Positions 51,052 through 63,611 are shown, counted from the stretch's first letter. The stretch is DNA of 64,000 nucleotides from Prosopocoilus inquinatus (GCA_036172665.1 CM069878.1:22681501-22745500); one strand, 5' to 3'. Notes: generated from the letters alone by a model not told the origin. Program-made: numbers and translations.

Positions 51052-53033
51052 ATGTATACAACATCAATTTAAGTTTCAGAATTTTTAATTAATTCGAATG
51101 GATGAATTTTGAACCTGATAAAGCTGAAACGGCTCCACCATTAATTAAAGTAAACTATATCAACGTTAAATGGTCTAAGCACATGAACATTCCAAAGAAA
51201 AATCACTATGTCATGGAGAGACAATAACAAGGAACAAGTTTGTTCAAGCTCATCAACAGCAATTTTAAAATGAAAACGTGGGAGGCCTCTATATGGTCCC
51301 AATTGCAAAAGACGGACTGTTAAATTTGATGTTGACCTCCACATTTATGCAATACTATAGCTAGTTTAAATTTCGCCTGGAAGTCACCTGAAAGGAAAGG
51401 CAATGGAAGTGAAACAAAATTTCGTAGGAAACAACCAAAAAATTGTAAAATATGTGGCGAAACTTCGAAAATCTTAGAAGAACATGACGATATGTATAAT
51501 TTAGCTCAAAATTTGCTTACACACGTTGACTTTCTGTACTTTCGAATTATAAATAAAATGTTCATACGGTTGGCAATAAGAGTAGAATTATTTTATTCTT
51601 GTTGATCAAAACTGATAAATCCATTGTGAATATATATTTTGTTATGACAGACTGATAGAGTCTCGTGTTGTAAATACTATTTTTACTATTTACTGTAGTG
51701 ATATAGTGCGTGATTAGATTAGCAATTTGTTAATATTAAAACGTCGAAACTAATTTTAAAACGTTCACTCACTTTTCAATTTCAATTCAGCCAATTTCTG
51801 GATTCTGATGACCAGTTTGAAGTAAGATGACCGAAACCATGTTCGAAACTAACGACGCAAAATATCCAAGTATTAAGAGATACAAATTTAATTAATTGTT
51901 TTTTTTTACCTGTAACACACATTTGAGTGCCCCTTATTTTCTGGTTACGTTCTATACATGATTTAGAAATAGAACAGATTGCTTTCAACAAGTGATAATT
52001 TATTTTTATTCGGAAACGTGCTAGATATGGGTATAATTTGCGTGAAAGATTGTTGTATTGATAAAGCGATAGAATGGAGTTTAATCCTCATTATTATCAG
52101 CAGATTATACCTTCAACTGTGATATAATAACGAAATTAAATACTTCCAATAAAATCTTTTTTTTAAGTAACTCTACTTCCTTCTTTATACAATGCCGTAA
52201 TTACGATTTCCAAAGTGCCCGAAATTAATTTCACACTGTTGAAATGTAGATTATTTAAGGGCCTCGCGTTTTCTATGCATAATTATTAATTGTTTTGTAA
52301 AACAACTGATTTTTACTCTGCTCAAGTTACGTTATAAAATCAACACTGTAATTGAATGTCAACAAGGTATTAAGTTTCTAATTACTCCTCGTGTGATCTC
52401 GCTCGAATTTTGTGTAATAGTTATTGATTGAACATGCTCGCAGCTTACGCTAAATAATGCGAAAATCTATTTATATATTAATAGCGTTAACTATAATAAA
52501 ATAATAATGAAAAAATTGTAAATCCCCAAAACTTACTTTACAATCTTCGGACAAGAAAGATAGCTCATCAGGCAATTAGTATTACCTGGTACATAAAATC
52601 AGATAAGCAATAACATAGATTTTTCATAAATGGATGTTGATATTATTATAAATTACAAATGAGAACGTATGTCGTACAAGTGGGTCTTCACCGATGAAAA
52701 TTACGTCATTCTTCCACTCAAAAAAAATGTACAGCGAATCCTTAATATTAACTTCATTGATAATTAGTTAACTGATCGTTAAAGATCTATAAGATTTTCT
52801 AATCTATTTTTCATTGAAAGGTATGAGGCGTATTCAAAATTAGGTTCCGATTGCCCACTAAATTCCTCATGTATGAGGGAATTGCTATTTTATAATAGGA
52901 TTTTCAATAGGAATGGCATTTTTTGATAGTTTATTAGGCGCTGTAATGGCGTATTTGATAAAATGGAGTCGTATCGGAAAAAAAAAACTATAGAATGCTT
53001 TGAAATGACTACGATTAACGAATGTATGTCTAA
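51052..53033. other. No gene seen
   Basis: AT-rich sequence. Small frames (51141-51344, 51782-51991) have no recognisable domain. Confidence 0.4.
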
Positions 53034-53960
53034 TGGCCGGTTTCACAAAGCTTCGTTAAATATTTAAGTTCCGATTAACTCTGTAACGAATGATTAAATA
53101 GGAAAACAACTGCATTTAACGATTATTAAATTAACGATGATTACTAAACGGCTCGCTCTGTAATCGGTCGTCAAATAGTCTTAATGCTCCGTTAAGTATT
53201 TCACAAAGCTCGATTAAGAGATAACGCTTCGTTTACTTCTGTCTAATCAGGCGTTAAATTAATCGATAGAATTCCAGCGATTAAAAAGTAATCAGTGAAT
53301 TTTCCACAGTTATTATAAAGCTTTTTTAATATCAAAATTCCACACATATATCTAAAAAAATAATTATAATTTTATTTAAAAATGTTACCTTAAATATGAA
53401 AAGTAATGACATTTCTGTACTTTTTACTCACTTGGTTTATTGATTAATTTTTATGAGACTATTTCGGAAATTATTTTCAACAAACAATTCAAAATCATTT
53501 CAAAATGTCTGCAATCTCACTTTCTTGTCTTACGATAAAGAAATGCCTCCTTAAGGTAGGATTCATTTTATAAGAGACATAAATAATCCTTTTAATGATT
53601 TGGATGATAATGAATTTAACGTTTCACCTTTCCAAAGGAGTTATGGAACTCTTTGGTCCCGCACTAGAACCTATAACAGCTGATTCCTGATACTTTCAGA
53701 AACCATCGATACGTAGAATAATTCATCGTGTCACTCATCTTATTGCAAGGCAAAGCAAACAATTAATTAAATTGCCAATAGAAGAAGCTCCGCAAGTTAA
53801 CATTAGGCTTTTCTCATGTCATTGGCACCACAGATTGTACCCGATGTCAAAATTATTTCACCTGATGCTAATCCCGCTGAGCTGTACCACAACAGAAAAT
53901 GTCTCTTTGCCATATATGTTCAAGTAATTCAAGTGCACTAAAGTTTCAAAAATAAAAATC
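53034..53960 (+). pseudogene. PIF/Harbinger transposon remnant with transposase fragment
   Basis: The left end GGCCGGTTTCACAAAGC (53037), preceded by TAAT, matches the Harbinger-type MITE ends. Near 53815-53955 a broken frame encodes GFSHVIGTTDCT (catalytic Asp block of HARBI1-type DDE transposases) and, after a small frame slip, ISPDANPAELYHNRKCLFAIYVQV (the conserved P...YxNRKxxxxINVQ block). A right-hand terminal repeat is not found. Normal role: DDE transposase of PIF/Harbinger elements. Confidence 0.65.
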
Positions 53961-56206
53961 ATTAACTGCACTAATGCGAAGAATTTAAGATGTATTTATT
54001 TATTTTGAGTTTCTAACCTCACACTACCTGACTGCAGGCCTGACGCCATGCCGGATAGATTACTTTAAAGCGGTGTGAAAGTGTCAATTTTTCGATGTTG
54101 CTAAACGTCAACTCCAATTAGTTAATCAGAGATTAGCAGAATAGTTTCTTGTGTTTCTTCTACACAAACTACAAACGAATAAATTTTTTGTGAAGTCAAA
54201 CAAACCAGAAGTGTATAAAGGCAGAAATTTGGTATAATTATAATTTTTCAGATTAATTAACATCGTCGATCCTTTATAGCAATTTAACATTTATATGTCT
54301 TTATAATATGATCTGAGATCCTGTTATTTAACAATATAAAATATTTATAAAATATAAAATTCGCCACCGCGTCCGCGTTCGCAACCGCGCGTCGCCTCAA
54401 TAAATACTCGGAACCAAATACTGGCAACGAAATTCAACAAACCATAAACATCTGCACCGGCCGGGGTTTAATAGGACCTAAGTAAACAACCCTCCTATCG
54501 GGGTGCGGAGAAAGTGTCTCTGTTCCTTAAGGTTCGAAATATATTAGGCCCGTTTCAATAAGGTTCAAATTCGAACGATTTTATTGCTTTTCATTTCGAA
54601 ACTTTTAAGCATTAGTGTACGTTGCGACGATCAATCGCCCTTGGGGAAATAAGGTTACGTCAATCAAAATTGGTTAACACCTGTTAGCTACTAAACGTTA
54701 GCTCCAATGGACGTATGCCCCTTAACAGAGAAAGTTTTCCACTGAAACGAAGGCCAAATGAAGTCGAGAGGAAGTCGGAGATGCCATTTCTCTAACAGAA
54801 ATATTTACCACAGATACAAGCTATTTCAACCGTAACAGAGTTAAGAATTGGTGGTAAAAGATGAAACATGGCCACGCGTTACACAAAAAATTTACAGAAA
54901 CGTTTTTGTCGAAAACTCGGGTAAAATGGAGAGTGTAACTCGCTCAGTAGAAGCAGCAAATAAGTTAGAAGCCAACCTAAATAATCAAGGAGCGACAGGT
55001 TTCCAAGAAGCAAAATTTCTAGTCAAATGTAGCACAAAAAAACGTAGCAGAGAAGTGGACGGGTTTAGGTGACATAGCGCGACCAGTGTGATGCAGCTGA
55101 AGCAATCTGGGCCCGTAATACTCAAACGTTGTAATGTCGACAACGTCTACATAACTGATATAAGTAAGTAAAGGCTGCATTCATTATTTTAATCTAATGA
55201 TTCACTTACTTTTGGATTAGATATTTTAAATAGCGCTTGCGTTCGCTCAACTTTTACCTTCTCGTAAATAAGGATTCGTAGTCTATTTAGCTTTCGCTCC
55301 TGTTCTGTCTTGCAAGAACGTTTTTTTGTCGAACGTGGATTTAATAACATGTTTGTTGAAAACATATAAAAATTTGAGCAAAAGTATACCGCATGACAAT
55401 AATTCGATCAATAAAATAATCATATGGCGCTTTTTTATCTCATTATCAGCGACCTGAGTAAATATTAATTAGATAAACACATGATGAATAAGAGCGTATT
55501 GGGGCCTAAATTATTAAAATATTAAATCATGCATCTATGACCTGAATTATTACACCCTATTATAAAATATCATCTTCAAATCGTCATATGAAGTGTGATT
55601 TTATTTTGGTTTCTTAATCAATTCAGTTTTTCAGAGGTACAACGAAACTCATACTTGAAATAAGACTTAATAAAAGAGGTACGTGCAATAAGCAAAATTC
55701 TAAAGTACTAGGTGATGCAAGAAATGCTTCATATCCTGTATTTTTGTTGTTTATTAAGTTTTTTTGGTTTCAGACTTCAAATTTGAAATAACTATTTTTA
55801 GAAGTGAAAGAAAGTGCTTTTCCGCACATGCTACCTCAAATTAGCCTCTTCTGGCAATGGCTATCTTGCGATCTTATCGAACAAAATTATCGTATCAGCA
55901 TAAATTCGCTAACTGCTCAAAGAAGTTTCAGAAAAGACGTTGGAATCAAAGAAAGTCCTTCCTATTACAACATTAAAAGGCACAAGTCGTAAAATAATTT
56001 TTTTACTACAATCTATTTCTGTGGTTTTTATGCCACTCTGTATATCATATTCAGACTTTATACTTTAGAAAGTATGAAAGTATCGACGCAGTTACTAATA
56101 TTTAAATTATTTTATTTCATCACAAATACTCGAAAATCAGACGTTTGAAGTGTTTACATTTATAATCGTCCCCAGATAATTCGTTTTTTAAGAAAAAACG
56201 ACAAGT
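53961..56206. other. No recognised gene
   Basis: Contains a short CpG-rich stretch near 54365-54400 and frames at 54848-55072 and 55804-55992 without recognisable domains. The last 100 bases are the upstream region of the first deacetylase gene. Confidence 0.4.
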
Positions 56207-56214
56207 TATATAAG
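56207..56214 (+). promoter_or_regulatory. TATA box of the first deacetylase-like gene
   Basis: TATATAAG, 44 bases before the ATG at 56251. An AGATAA (GATA-type) site lies about 33 bases further upstream, near 56174. No copy of the block shared by the other two genes is evident. Confidence 0.6.
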
Positions 56215-56250
56215 GAGCAAACAATCGAACATACTTGAACATCAATAAAC

Positions 56251-57935
56251 ATGAAACTAACACTGGTAACCGTAATAAATGGTTATGCTGTTGCAGTTCA
56301 AGGCAAAATAGCTAAAGAATGTGTGTCGAGTAAAAACTGTGTATCTACTCAGGGTTGTTATTGTACTTCTACAATTTCCCCAATCGAAACAAAAGATACC
56401 CCGCAAGTAAGTTAAACATGTAGGTACAATAATTTAATTTACTAGTGCAGCTTTAAGGAGTATACGTATAGTCCGTCCAAATAAGTTGTTAGCCGCACCC
56501 CAGACCAAATTTTGGAAGGGTACTGATTTACTTTGATGCAGCTATACATGCATATTCATAAGGAAGATGTTAAAATATTCAAATAAGTCTTAATAAGCTT
56601 AGGTAAAGGAATAAATAAATTGAGGAAACTTTGACTAATGAAAAATTACTAGACCCTTGATGTAGTTTTGAAAAACCTGTACTTCTTACGGCCAGTTTCA
56701 CCAAGCACTTAAGCCGTATCTAAATTTAGGTATTCTCATTTGTGGTTACACGACATTGAAAGTGACGCTTAAAGTTAAGCTTGGTGCTACAAGACATTCG
56801 TTATCTTCATTGAACTTTAATTAAGTCACCTTTTGCTTACTATTTTCATATAATTGCAGTTCGTGATATTAACATTCGATGATGCACTAACTGATTATAT
56901 CTACTCAAACTATTATGAAAAAATTTTATTTGGACGTCGAAATCCTGACGGCAACAACATCGGCGCAACATTTTATATATCGCATGAGTATTCGGATTAC
57001 GAACGTGCAAATCAACTGTACAACAAAGGATTTGAAATAGCCATTCATTCAATAAGGTAAGTAAAAAATCTAGTAGTCATCAAGATTAACTTGTCTGCTC
57101 TACGTTATAGCAAGGATGTGCTCAACAGTTACTGGCAGCAAGCGTCCGTCGAAATGCTCACCGAAGAGTTCGGTGGACAACGTCAAATCATCAGCAACTT
57201 CGCCAATATTCCAGCTGGAGATATTCTAGCTTCTAGAACACCCAATCTGGAGTTAGCCGGAAATAGGACTTTTCAAGCTTACAGTCAGTCTGGAATTGAA
57301 ATGGATAGTTCATGGCCGACACTAACTTCAATACCACTCTTTCCCTATACATTGGATTACTTGTCTACACAAAACTGCCTTATAGGTGTGTGCCCCAATG
57401 AATCCTTTCCTGGGAAATGGATAATACCAATTATTAATTTGGTTGGTAAGGATGGAAAGCAATGCAATGCTTTATGGGCATGTGGAATTGTGTAAGATGG
57501 CACTCAATTTAAAAGGAGGAATATATTAGAATGATATTTTGCTTCAGGGGATCTTCAGATGACGTGAGCGCATGGCTTTTGAAACAATTCCAAAACCGTT
57601 ACAGTGGAAATCGAGCTCCGTTAACCCTGCTTGTAAATTCAGCTTGGTTTCAACTTGTAGATACTGCACTTGATGGCCTTACGAAATTTTTGGATGTGTT
57701 GGCGAAAATCCCAGATGTCTTCCTGGTATCTCACTCACAAGTAGTCGATTGGATGAAGAACCCTGTGCGCGTTTCAAAATATAAGACAGCAGTACTCAAC
57801 AGAGATGCTAAATGTGCTCCTGTTACATGTGCCCTGGAAAAGGGGACGGAAGTAAGGTACATGAGGTCTTGCGTGCCATGTCCGAGAGTCTATCCCTGGA
57901 TTGGAAACCCATATGGGGAAAGCGAAAATTTTTAG
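56251..57935 (+). CDS. Chitin deacetylase-like protein, short gut type (gene A, 4 exons)
   Basis: Exons 56251-56406, 56860-57056, 57111-57491 and 57548-57935, all with GT-AG introns, encode 373 residues. The N-terminus MKLTLVTVINGYAVAVQG is a weak signal peptide. A Cys-rich lead (C-x5-C-x5-C-x-C) and TPQ precede a NodB/CE4 domain: LTFDDAL (Asp59/Asp60), ATFYISHEYSDY, EIAIHSISK (His115), ARTPNLELAGN, MDSSWPTL and LLVNSAWF (Asn275). CE4 enzymes remove N-acetyl groups from chitin; short insect forms lacking chitin-binding and LDLa domains are typically midgut or peritrophic-matrix proteins. Two residues needed in active members are replaced (second zinc His by Lys119, motif-5 His by Asn275), so activity is doubtful. 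Its second intron (54 bp) is absent from gene B. Gene B begins 280 bp downstream. Confidence 0.9.
56692..56793. repeat. Possible Harbinger-type MITE remnant in intron 1 of gene A
   Basis: GGCCAGTTTCACCAAGC matches the Harbinger end at 53037 (GGCCGGTTTCACAAAGC) at most positions. A degraded inverse, TTAAGCTTGGTGCTA, ends near 56790. No clear target duplication. Confidence 0.4.
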
Positions 57936-58041
57936 ATAAACCTTATAATTTTGATTTTTTTTTTAATTCAAACTGAAGATTCAATTTCCTCAATCCTAAG
58001 TTTTATTTCCTGGGAAGATAACATATTTAGTGACGCCAGCT

Positions 58042-58098
58042 TGCCGTGATCGCTGCTCAAAACACTTAAATATCTTGATTAATTAATAAAGATAGCAA
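58042..58098 (+). promoter_or_regulatory. Upstream block shared with the third deacetylase gene
   Basis: TGCCGTGATC, CACTTAAATA and GATTAATTAATAAAGATAG match 63612-63677 in order and spacing. The GATAG core starts 62 bases before the TATA box here and 61 bases before it at the third gene. GATA factors drive midgut genes in insects, which fits the inferred tissue. It overlaps the 3' flank of gene A. Confidence 0.55.
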
Positions 58099-58152
58099 AT
58101 CTACTACGTAATATTTGTGAAAGTTATTTATTTACCCTTCATCGTGTGTAAG

Positions 58153-58160
58153 TATATAAA
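58153..58160 (+). promoter_or_regulatory. TATA box of gene B
   Basis: TATATAAA, 62 bases before the ATG at 58215. TATCAGTAG near 58189 is a plausible initiator. Confidence 0.65.
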
Positions 58161-58214
58161 TGAAAAAAAAAACAATCCTGCTTGGAATATCAGTAGGGAA
58201 CGTACTCAGTAAAC

Positions 58215-59455
58215 ATGAAAGTAGCAGTTGTAACAGTGCTTCTATGCATTTCCTCAGTTTTGGGTTACTCGATTCGAGCCCCCGCGGCGGGAATTTGTGA
58301 TGGTCTAGTTTGTTTACAATCAGATGGATGTCGTTGTGCATCGATTGTATCCCCACTTCCATTACAGCAAACGCCACAAGTAAGTTTAATTTATATTGCA
58401 TCAACAAACGTAACATCAATAACTTGTTTTATATTTTCAGCTGGTGTCCTTGATTTTTGATGACGCACTCACCGAGAACATTGCATATACTTACCATGTA
58501 CCACTCCTCAGCGGACGTACAAATGCTGACGGATCTCCAATCAGCGCTACCTTCTTTGTACCACATGAATGGACTGATTATACAAGAGTCAATCAGTTCT
58601 ACAATTATGGATACGAAATCGCTGTGCATTCCATCACCAAAAATCCTTTGAACAGTTACTGGGCTTCCGCTACTGAAGAGGTACTTGTGCAGGAATTCGG
58701 GGGCCAGCGAACGATTATAAGCACCTTTGCAAATATTCCCGTAAATGACATAGTGGGAGCCAGAACACCCAATTTGGAATTGGCTGGAAACTTGACTTTC
58801 CGTGCTTACCGACAATCTGAAATTGTATATGACAGTTCTTGGCCGACTTTGAGCATCGCACCTTTATTTCCATATTCCCTGGATTTCTTATCAAGTCAAG
58901 ACTGCCTTATTGGCGTTTGCCCGAGTGAAGCCTTCCCAGGACAATGGGTTGCTCCAATTGTCAACTTGATTGGACCTGATGGAAACCAATGCAATTCCTT
59001 GCAAGGATGTAACATAGTGTAAGCTTATTATATGCATTTTCCTCGATTTAATCTTATACACGTACATTTTTTACAGAGGAGATAGAGACGACATATCCGC
59101 GTGGTTAATACAACAGTTCCAACGTGTGTACACCACAAATAAAGCCCCGATTACGCTGGCTGTTAATTCTGCCTTCTATACTATTTCCGGGGGTGGTTTT
59201 GAAGGCCTGCAAGATTTCTTGGACTATCTGGGCACACTAAATGACGTATTCGTTGTATCGCAGAAACAGGTAGTTGATTGGACAAGAAATCCAATTCCAC
59301 TCGGCAGTTTCTCACCTTCTAACCCTCCACATTCTGCTGAATGTGCGGGAAGAACCTGCGTGTTAGATAAGGGGGAAGAAATCAGATACATGGCCTCTTG
59401 CAATTTCTGTCCAGAAGTCTTTCCGTGGCTGGGAAATCCTCTTGGCACAGCATAA
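58215..59455 (+). CDS. Chitin deacetylase-like protein, short gut type (gene B, 3 exons)
   Basis: Exons 58215-58379, 58441-59018 and 59077-59455 (introns of 61 and 58 bp, GT-AG) encode 373 residues. MKVAVVTVLLCISSVLG is a clear signal peptide. The Cys-rich lead and TPQ are followed by the NodB/CE4 domain: LIFDDAL (Asp62/Asp63), ATFFVPHEWTDY, EIAVHSITK (His118, Lys122), ARTPNLELAGN, YDSSWPTL and LAVNSAFY (Asn278), ending GNPLGTA. As in gene A, the second zinc His and the motif-5 His are replaced by Lys and Asn. Exon 2 (578 bp) equals exons 2+3 of gene A (197+381), so the two differ by one intron. Expected to be secreted, probably into the gut lumen or peritrophic matrix, where it may bind rather than deacetylate chitin. 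Confidence 0.92.
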
Positions 59456-59496
59456 GTTGTAATACGGAAATTTGCCGTGCTTTTGTGGTTCCCTTG

Positions 59497-59502
59497 AATA
59501 AA
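59497..59502 (+). terminator. Polyadenylation signal of gene B
   Basis: AATAAA, 42 bases after the stop codon, followed by TTTATTTATTGTTTG, a plausible U/GU-rich downstream element. Confidence 0.6.
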
Positions 59503-61160
59503 TTTATTTATTGTTTGAAAATGTATTAGGCTGTTTGTTTGTAATAACAAGAAGAAGTTTGTACAAATACTTTACAATGAAGACAGCAGTTTATTAAAGA
59601 AATTTACTAGCGTACCTTATTTTATTTTATTATCTTGTAAGAACATCATACACAATCGGATCGCAGTTATGTCAAACCAAAAACCTCAACTGACAGCAGA
59701 TTTGCACTATTTAATAGCAACAGGCGTTCCAGCAGAGAGTAATTCTTTCATAAGATTTGCAGAGAAAAAACAAATAATTAATTTACGAATGCTATGAGTT
59801 AGTATTATAAATATTATTATGCATCAGCAGTTTTAACAGAGAATTTCGAATATTTACCGATATATATATAATACACCCTGTATATCGATTTATATAGAGC
59901 CTAAAATTTTTAACATTTCTTTTAACTAATTCTATGAAACTGTTTAAAATTTGAAGCTGGTTTATTGAGTATGGAGACAACACATTTGGGAAAATAGAAT
60001 GGTGTACATCTAACAACTATTTGTGAAATATAGGAAAATTAATGTTCTTTTGAATTATTCAGAACGTAAGTACAATAATTGCGAAACAATTGATTCTTTA
60101 TGGAATGAGCCATTTATTACTTCTGCTTGGTTTTTAGTGATGAGTTCTCTCGTCATTCTTTCAAAATTCTAATCTAATAGAAAAATAATACAATATTTTA
60201 CCGTTCAGTTATGCTAGATTATTTTTATGATGAAAAACTTTGTGTTTACTCTTACAAGTATCTGGGAAAAAGTTTTTAAACTTTAAACGGTCACTGTAAA
60301 ATCGGAAAGAAACCTCAACGTTTTGCTATTGCTTGAGAAATTTCAACTTTGTCAGGAGTGAAAAATTAAAAATAAACAAGTTATTAAGAGAAATAAGTTG
60401 TCAAGAGAAACGAAAAGATAACATGATTTTAAACTAAAATACGAATTGTCCGGAGAAACGTAAAGGTAAAAAGAACTAAATTAGAAATAAACTAAGTTTT
60501 TTTTTTTATTTCATCGGCTAAGAAGACACTTATAAGTGTCGATGTAAGAGGTATCTAATTTTGCGTTCGTTTTAACAAAAGAAACTGCTAAGTAGTATTT
60601 ATAATATGACTACAAGTAAAATAATATGATTTGTTAATCAAATCAGCCCTTGTTATAAAACAAAGATAATTAAAAATTCCAGGAAATTGTATGTAAACCG
60701 TGAGGATGGGGGTTGAAAAGATGACAGAATAAAATGTCGGCGCCAAGTATAACTAATGAATATGATTCAAATTCGTGAATTATTATACATTACTTATAGG
60801 TGGGGTCAACGAAAAGTGAAGAATGGTAGTTACTTCAACCAAGTCGGAACGCGAAATACCGAATCCACTTTTCATGCCCTTTTGTCCCCAATTCTTTTGC
60901 TGTCTGTACAAAGCTGAAGCTCGATTTTCTTTGTTAGTAGTGTTCTGGTTTTCGGAAAGAAGACATAAGTTGATTTGTACTTCAGTTTCTTTAGTTTTCT
61001 CGAATGGCCAATACTTCAAATAAAAATACCGAATCTTTAAAATATTCAAGTAGGAACGAGAAATTTTGTTTACAAAAAGAAATGGTTTTTACAATATTAT
61101 AAAAGGGAAAGTTTATACTTTTAATGTATTCAAGTTTTCTTTAATTAGAACAAACTGAAT
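59503..61160. other. No gene; one isolated repeat end
   Basis: TACACCCTGTATATCGAT near 59871-59888 is a lone copy of the TACAGGGTGTA end seen on the palindromic elements. The remainder is AT-rich without supported features. Confidence 0.4.
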
Positions 61161-62398
61161 AAAGGGGCGTTTACATTACACACACGTCTTCAACAAAATC
61201 AGAAACAAATCTGTACAAAATTGTCGACTTGTCGCATACAAATCCCGATGAATGTTTAGCACAACTTTTCGACAAATATTAGAACAGGACATCGTTTACA
61301 CCAGCGTTTCCCAAATTTTTAGGTTTCACGGCCCTCTTTTCGTCTGTCTTATGATTCACGTCCCTCCCCTCCCTTCACCGTCGAATCTCGAACTTAAATA
61401 CTGATGCTAAATGTTAATCAAATATTTTCATAGTATTCTCTTTAAATATTTGAGACTCATCCTTATATTTCTTAACTGACAATAATAGCAAATTTGTTTT
61501 ATTGTAGCTTGTTTGCATATCCTAAAATATATTCACAAGTTTTTTTCTTCTAAAACTGAATATGGGAATATTTACATTGTATGTTCAAACTAAAAAAAAA
61601 AAAAAAACTCACGGTACCTGTACAGTCGCGAGTATTACGTAAATTTTGCTTGTTACTATTAATCAAAACGTCAGTTTTAATATTTTGATTTGTGTTTTAC
61701 CAGGAAAGTGGAAATAAATTAAATATTTAAGAAACGATTCCTGGAATTCAAAATTAAGACACGAATCTTCTTAGAATTAATAAAATTCAAGTTCAGTGTC
61801 AACCTTTGACAATTATTAACGACGACAAAAATTTAATGCTCGCTAATGTATGTATATGCAATCTCTTGTAGAAAATAACAAATTAGTTGCAATTTACGTT
61901 CAATTTTATTATATTTATTTTGTTGCGCCCCCCTTCACAGACTTACGCGCGCCCCCAGGAGGGCGCGCCCCACAGTTTGAGAAACGCTGGTTTACACTGT
62001 GGGACTTGTTCGCTACATATCTGGTATTTAATAATAATAAAAATGTCGCATGTGGATGATGAGGATCAATTTTTGTTTTTGGCTGCTGCCGCATACTATT
62101 ACTGTTCTCCTTTTGGACCACTCCATCGTCACAAAATATGGGCTCGCTTTAATAATTTAAAACAGATAATTATCTGCACATGATCAAGTGCCTCTGTATG
62201 GTCTGTGATCGCTGTGTTTTTCATTCATTTGGAATACAAATCTGTCCTGGAAAACTTGTCGGAAACATGTCAAATACATGAAAAGTCTAATACTTGTATG
62301 AGACAAATTTCAGATTTCTTCCAAATTTTTCAAACGACATGTTAGATACATATATAATACAAACGTGTATGTAATATAAATGCCCCTTGAGAGATTGA
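61161..62398. mobile_element. DNA transposon remnant with 25-bp TIRs
   Basis: AAGGGGCGTTTACATTACAC (from 61162) and, inverted, AAGGGGCATTTATATTACAT (to 62398) are its ends. A short frame starting MSHVDDEDQFLFLAAAAYYY (62043-62183) resembles the start of Harbinger-type transposases, but this is weak. No clear target duplication. It contains the hAT MITE at 61302-61989. Confidence 0.55.
61302..61989. mobile_element. hAT-type MITE with perfect 8-bp target duplication
   Basis: The ends CAGCGTTTCCCAAATTT and, inverted, CAGCGTTTCTCAAACTG bound 688 bp. GTTTACAC is duplicated exactly at 61294-61301 and 61990-61997. The CAGxGTTTCCCAA ends and 8-bp duplication are typical of hAT elements. A GC-rich block (GGGCGCGCC, near 61961-61969) lies near the right end. 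No transposase. Confidence 0.93.
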
Positions 62399-63611
62399 TT
62401 CTCTGCTTTACTCTTTGCAAACAATGAGGTAATTACATCTCAACAGACTTTAAAGCTATAGATAAAATAAAAGTGCAAAACTTTATAAGACGCCTGTTAT
62501 TAATTTTATATCTAAATATTTTTTTTTACGTTTACAACATTGTAATATTAAAAACTGTTTCGACGGAAGTAATTGGTCAAGTTCCGATGTCAACTGATGT
62601 ATTGCCACACTTAACATGTTAAGAGTGCTGTATGTACAGTCACACTTTTTAGTAATATCTTCCCTACCAAATTTTAATTTACGCCCTGATGCCTTTTCTA
62701 ACCATTATAATAGGTAGGTAGACAAGCAAACGAGCAAGCAGATACACAAACACAAAATAAAAATATGAAATAAAATTCAATAGGTGCTTGTTTACCTTTT
62801 AGATTGCGACCAGAATTTTATTGGAGAGACATTACCTTTAATTATGATTGTACATATGCGTTACTGCATCGTATGAACGATCTGATGGCATGCAACGATT
62901 TAAAATAAGGTGAAAAACATAGCCAATAATATGCCTAACTTAATATTTTGCAAGTTTCTTATATTAATGTTTGAATTTTCTTTTTGAATATGGGTTGAGT
63001 AAGAGCAGGATCCTGAACTTTTTCCTTTGATTTTCCACAAGAGTTATAATTCAGTTATATATATTTTGTACAACTTAATTTATAGAAAATAAAGACTTAT
63101 TATTATGACTATGTTTTATTGAACATTTTTGGTACCTATCATGAGAAAATAAAAACGTAATTTTCTAATTACTCCTTTTTTGAAATTTGTTACAACTTAA
63201 AAGTGTTTATTGATGACCTTAGAAATTATTTGGGTTTAACAGTAGTTGTGTTTTAGTATCTTATTCGCGAGATGGCGATGAAGTGGTGAAGTCACATTGT
63301 GCTCCCAGAAAGGAAAAGAAAATTTTTACATCAAATGTTGCATGTTATATCTTGCTGTACGTCATTACGTTAAAGATTTATATTCCATTTAATAAATTAC
63401 TTCATTAATGTACGAGATTAGCGCCACTTCATTTAGTTTCAATTCAGAAGATTACACAGAATGGTCAAGAGTACTCGCCAAGTTCGGCAGATAACGTTAT
63501 ATTTAAGCAGATCAAGTTGGGTATAGTGAAAACTTCCGAGAAATTCTTAATTCCGCCAGTTTATCAGCCAAGTCTCATTTCCGAAAAGGACGTGTTCTGT
63601 ACATAAGTGGA
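62399..63611. other. No gene seen
   Basis: AT-rich intergenic sequence upstream of the third deacetylase gene. A GTAGGTAGACAAGCAAACGA stretch near 62713 is low-complexity. Confidence 0.4.

Noticed and set aside
54365..54400. CpG-rich ACCGCGTCCGCGTTCGC stretch as an RNA gene or promoter
   Set aside because: No cloverleaf, no box A/B pair and no downstream coding sequence.
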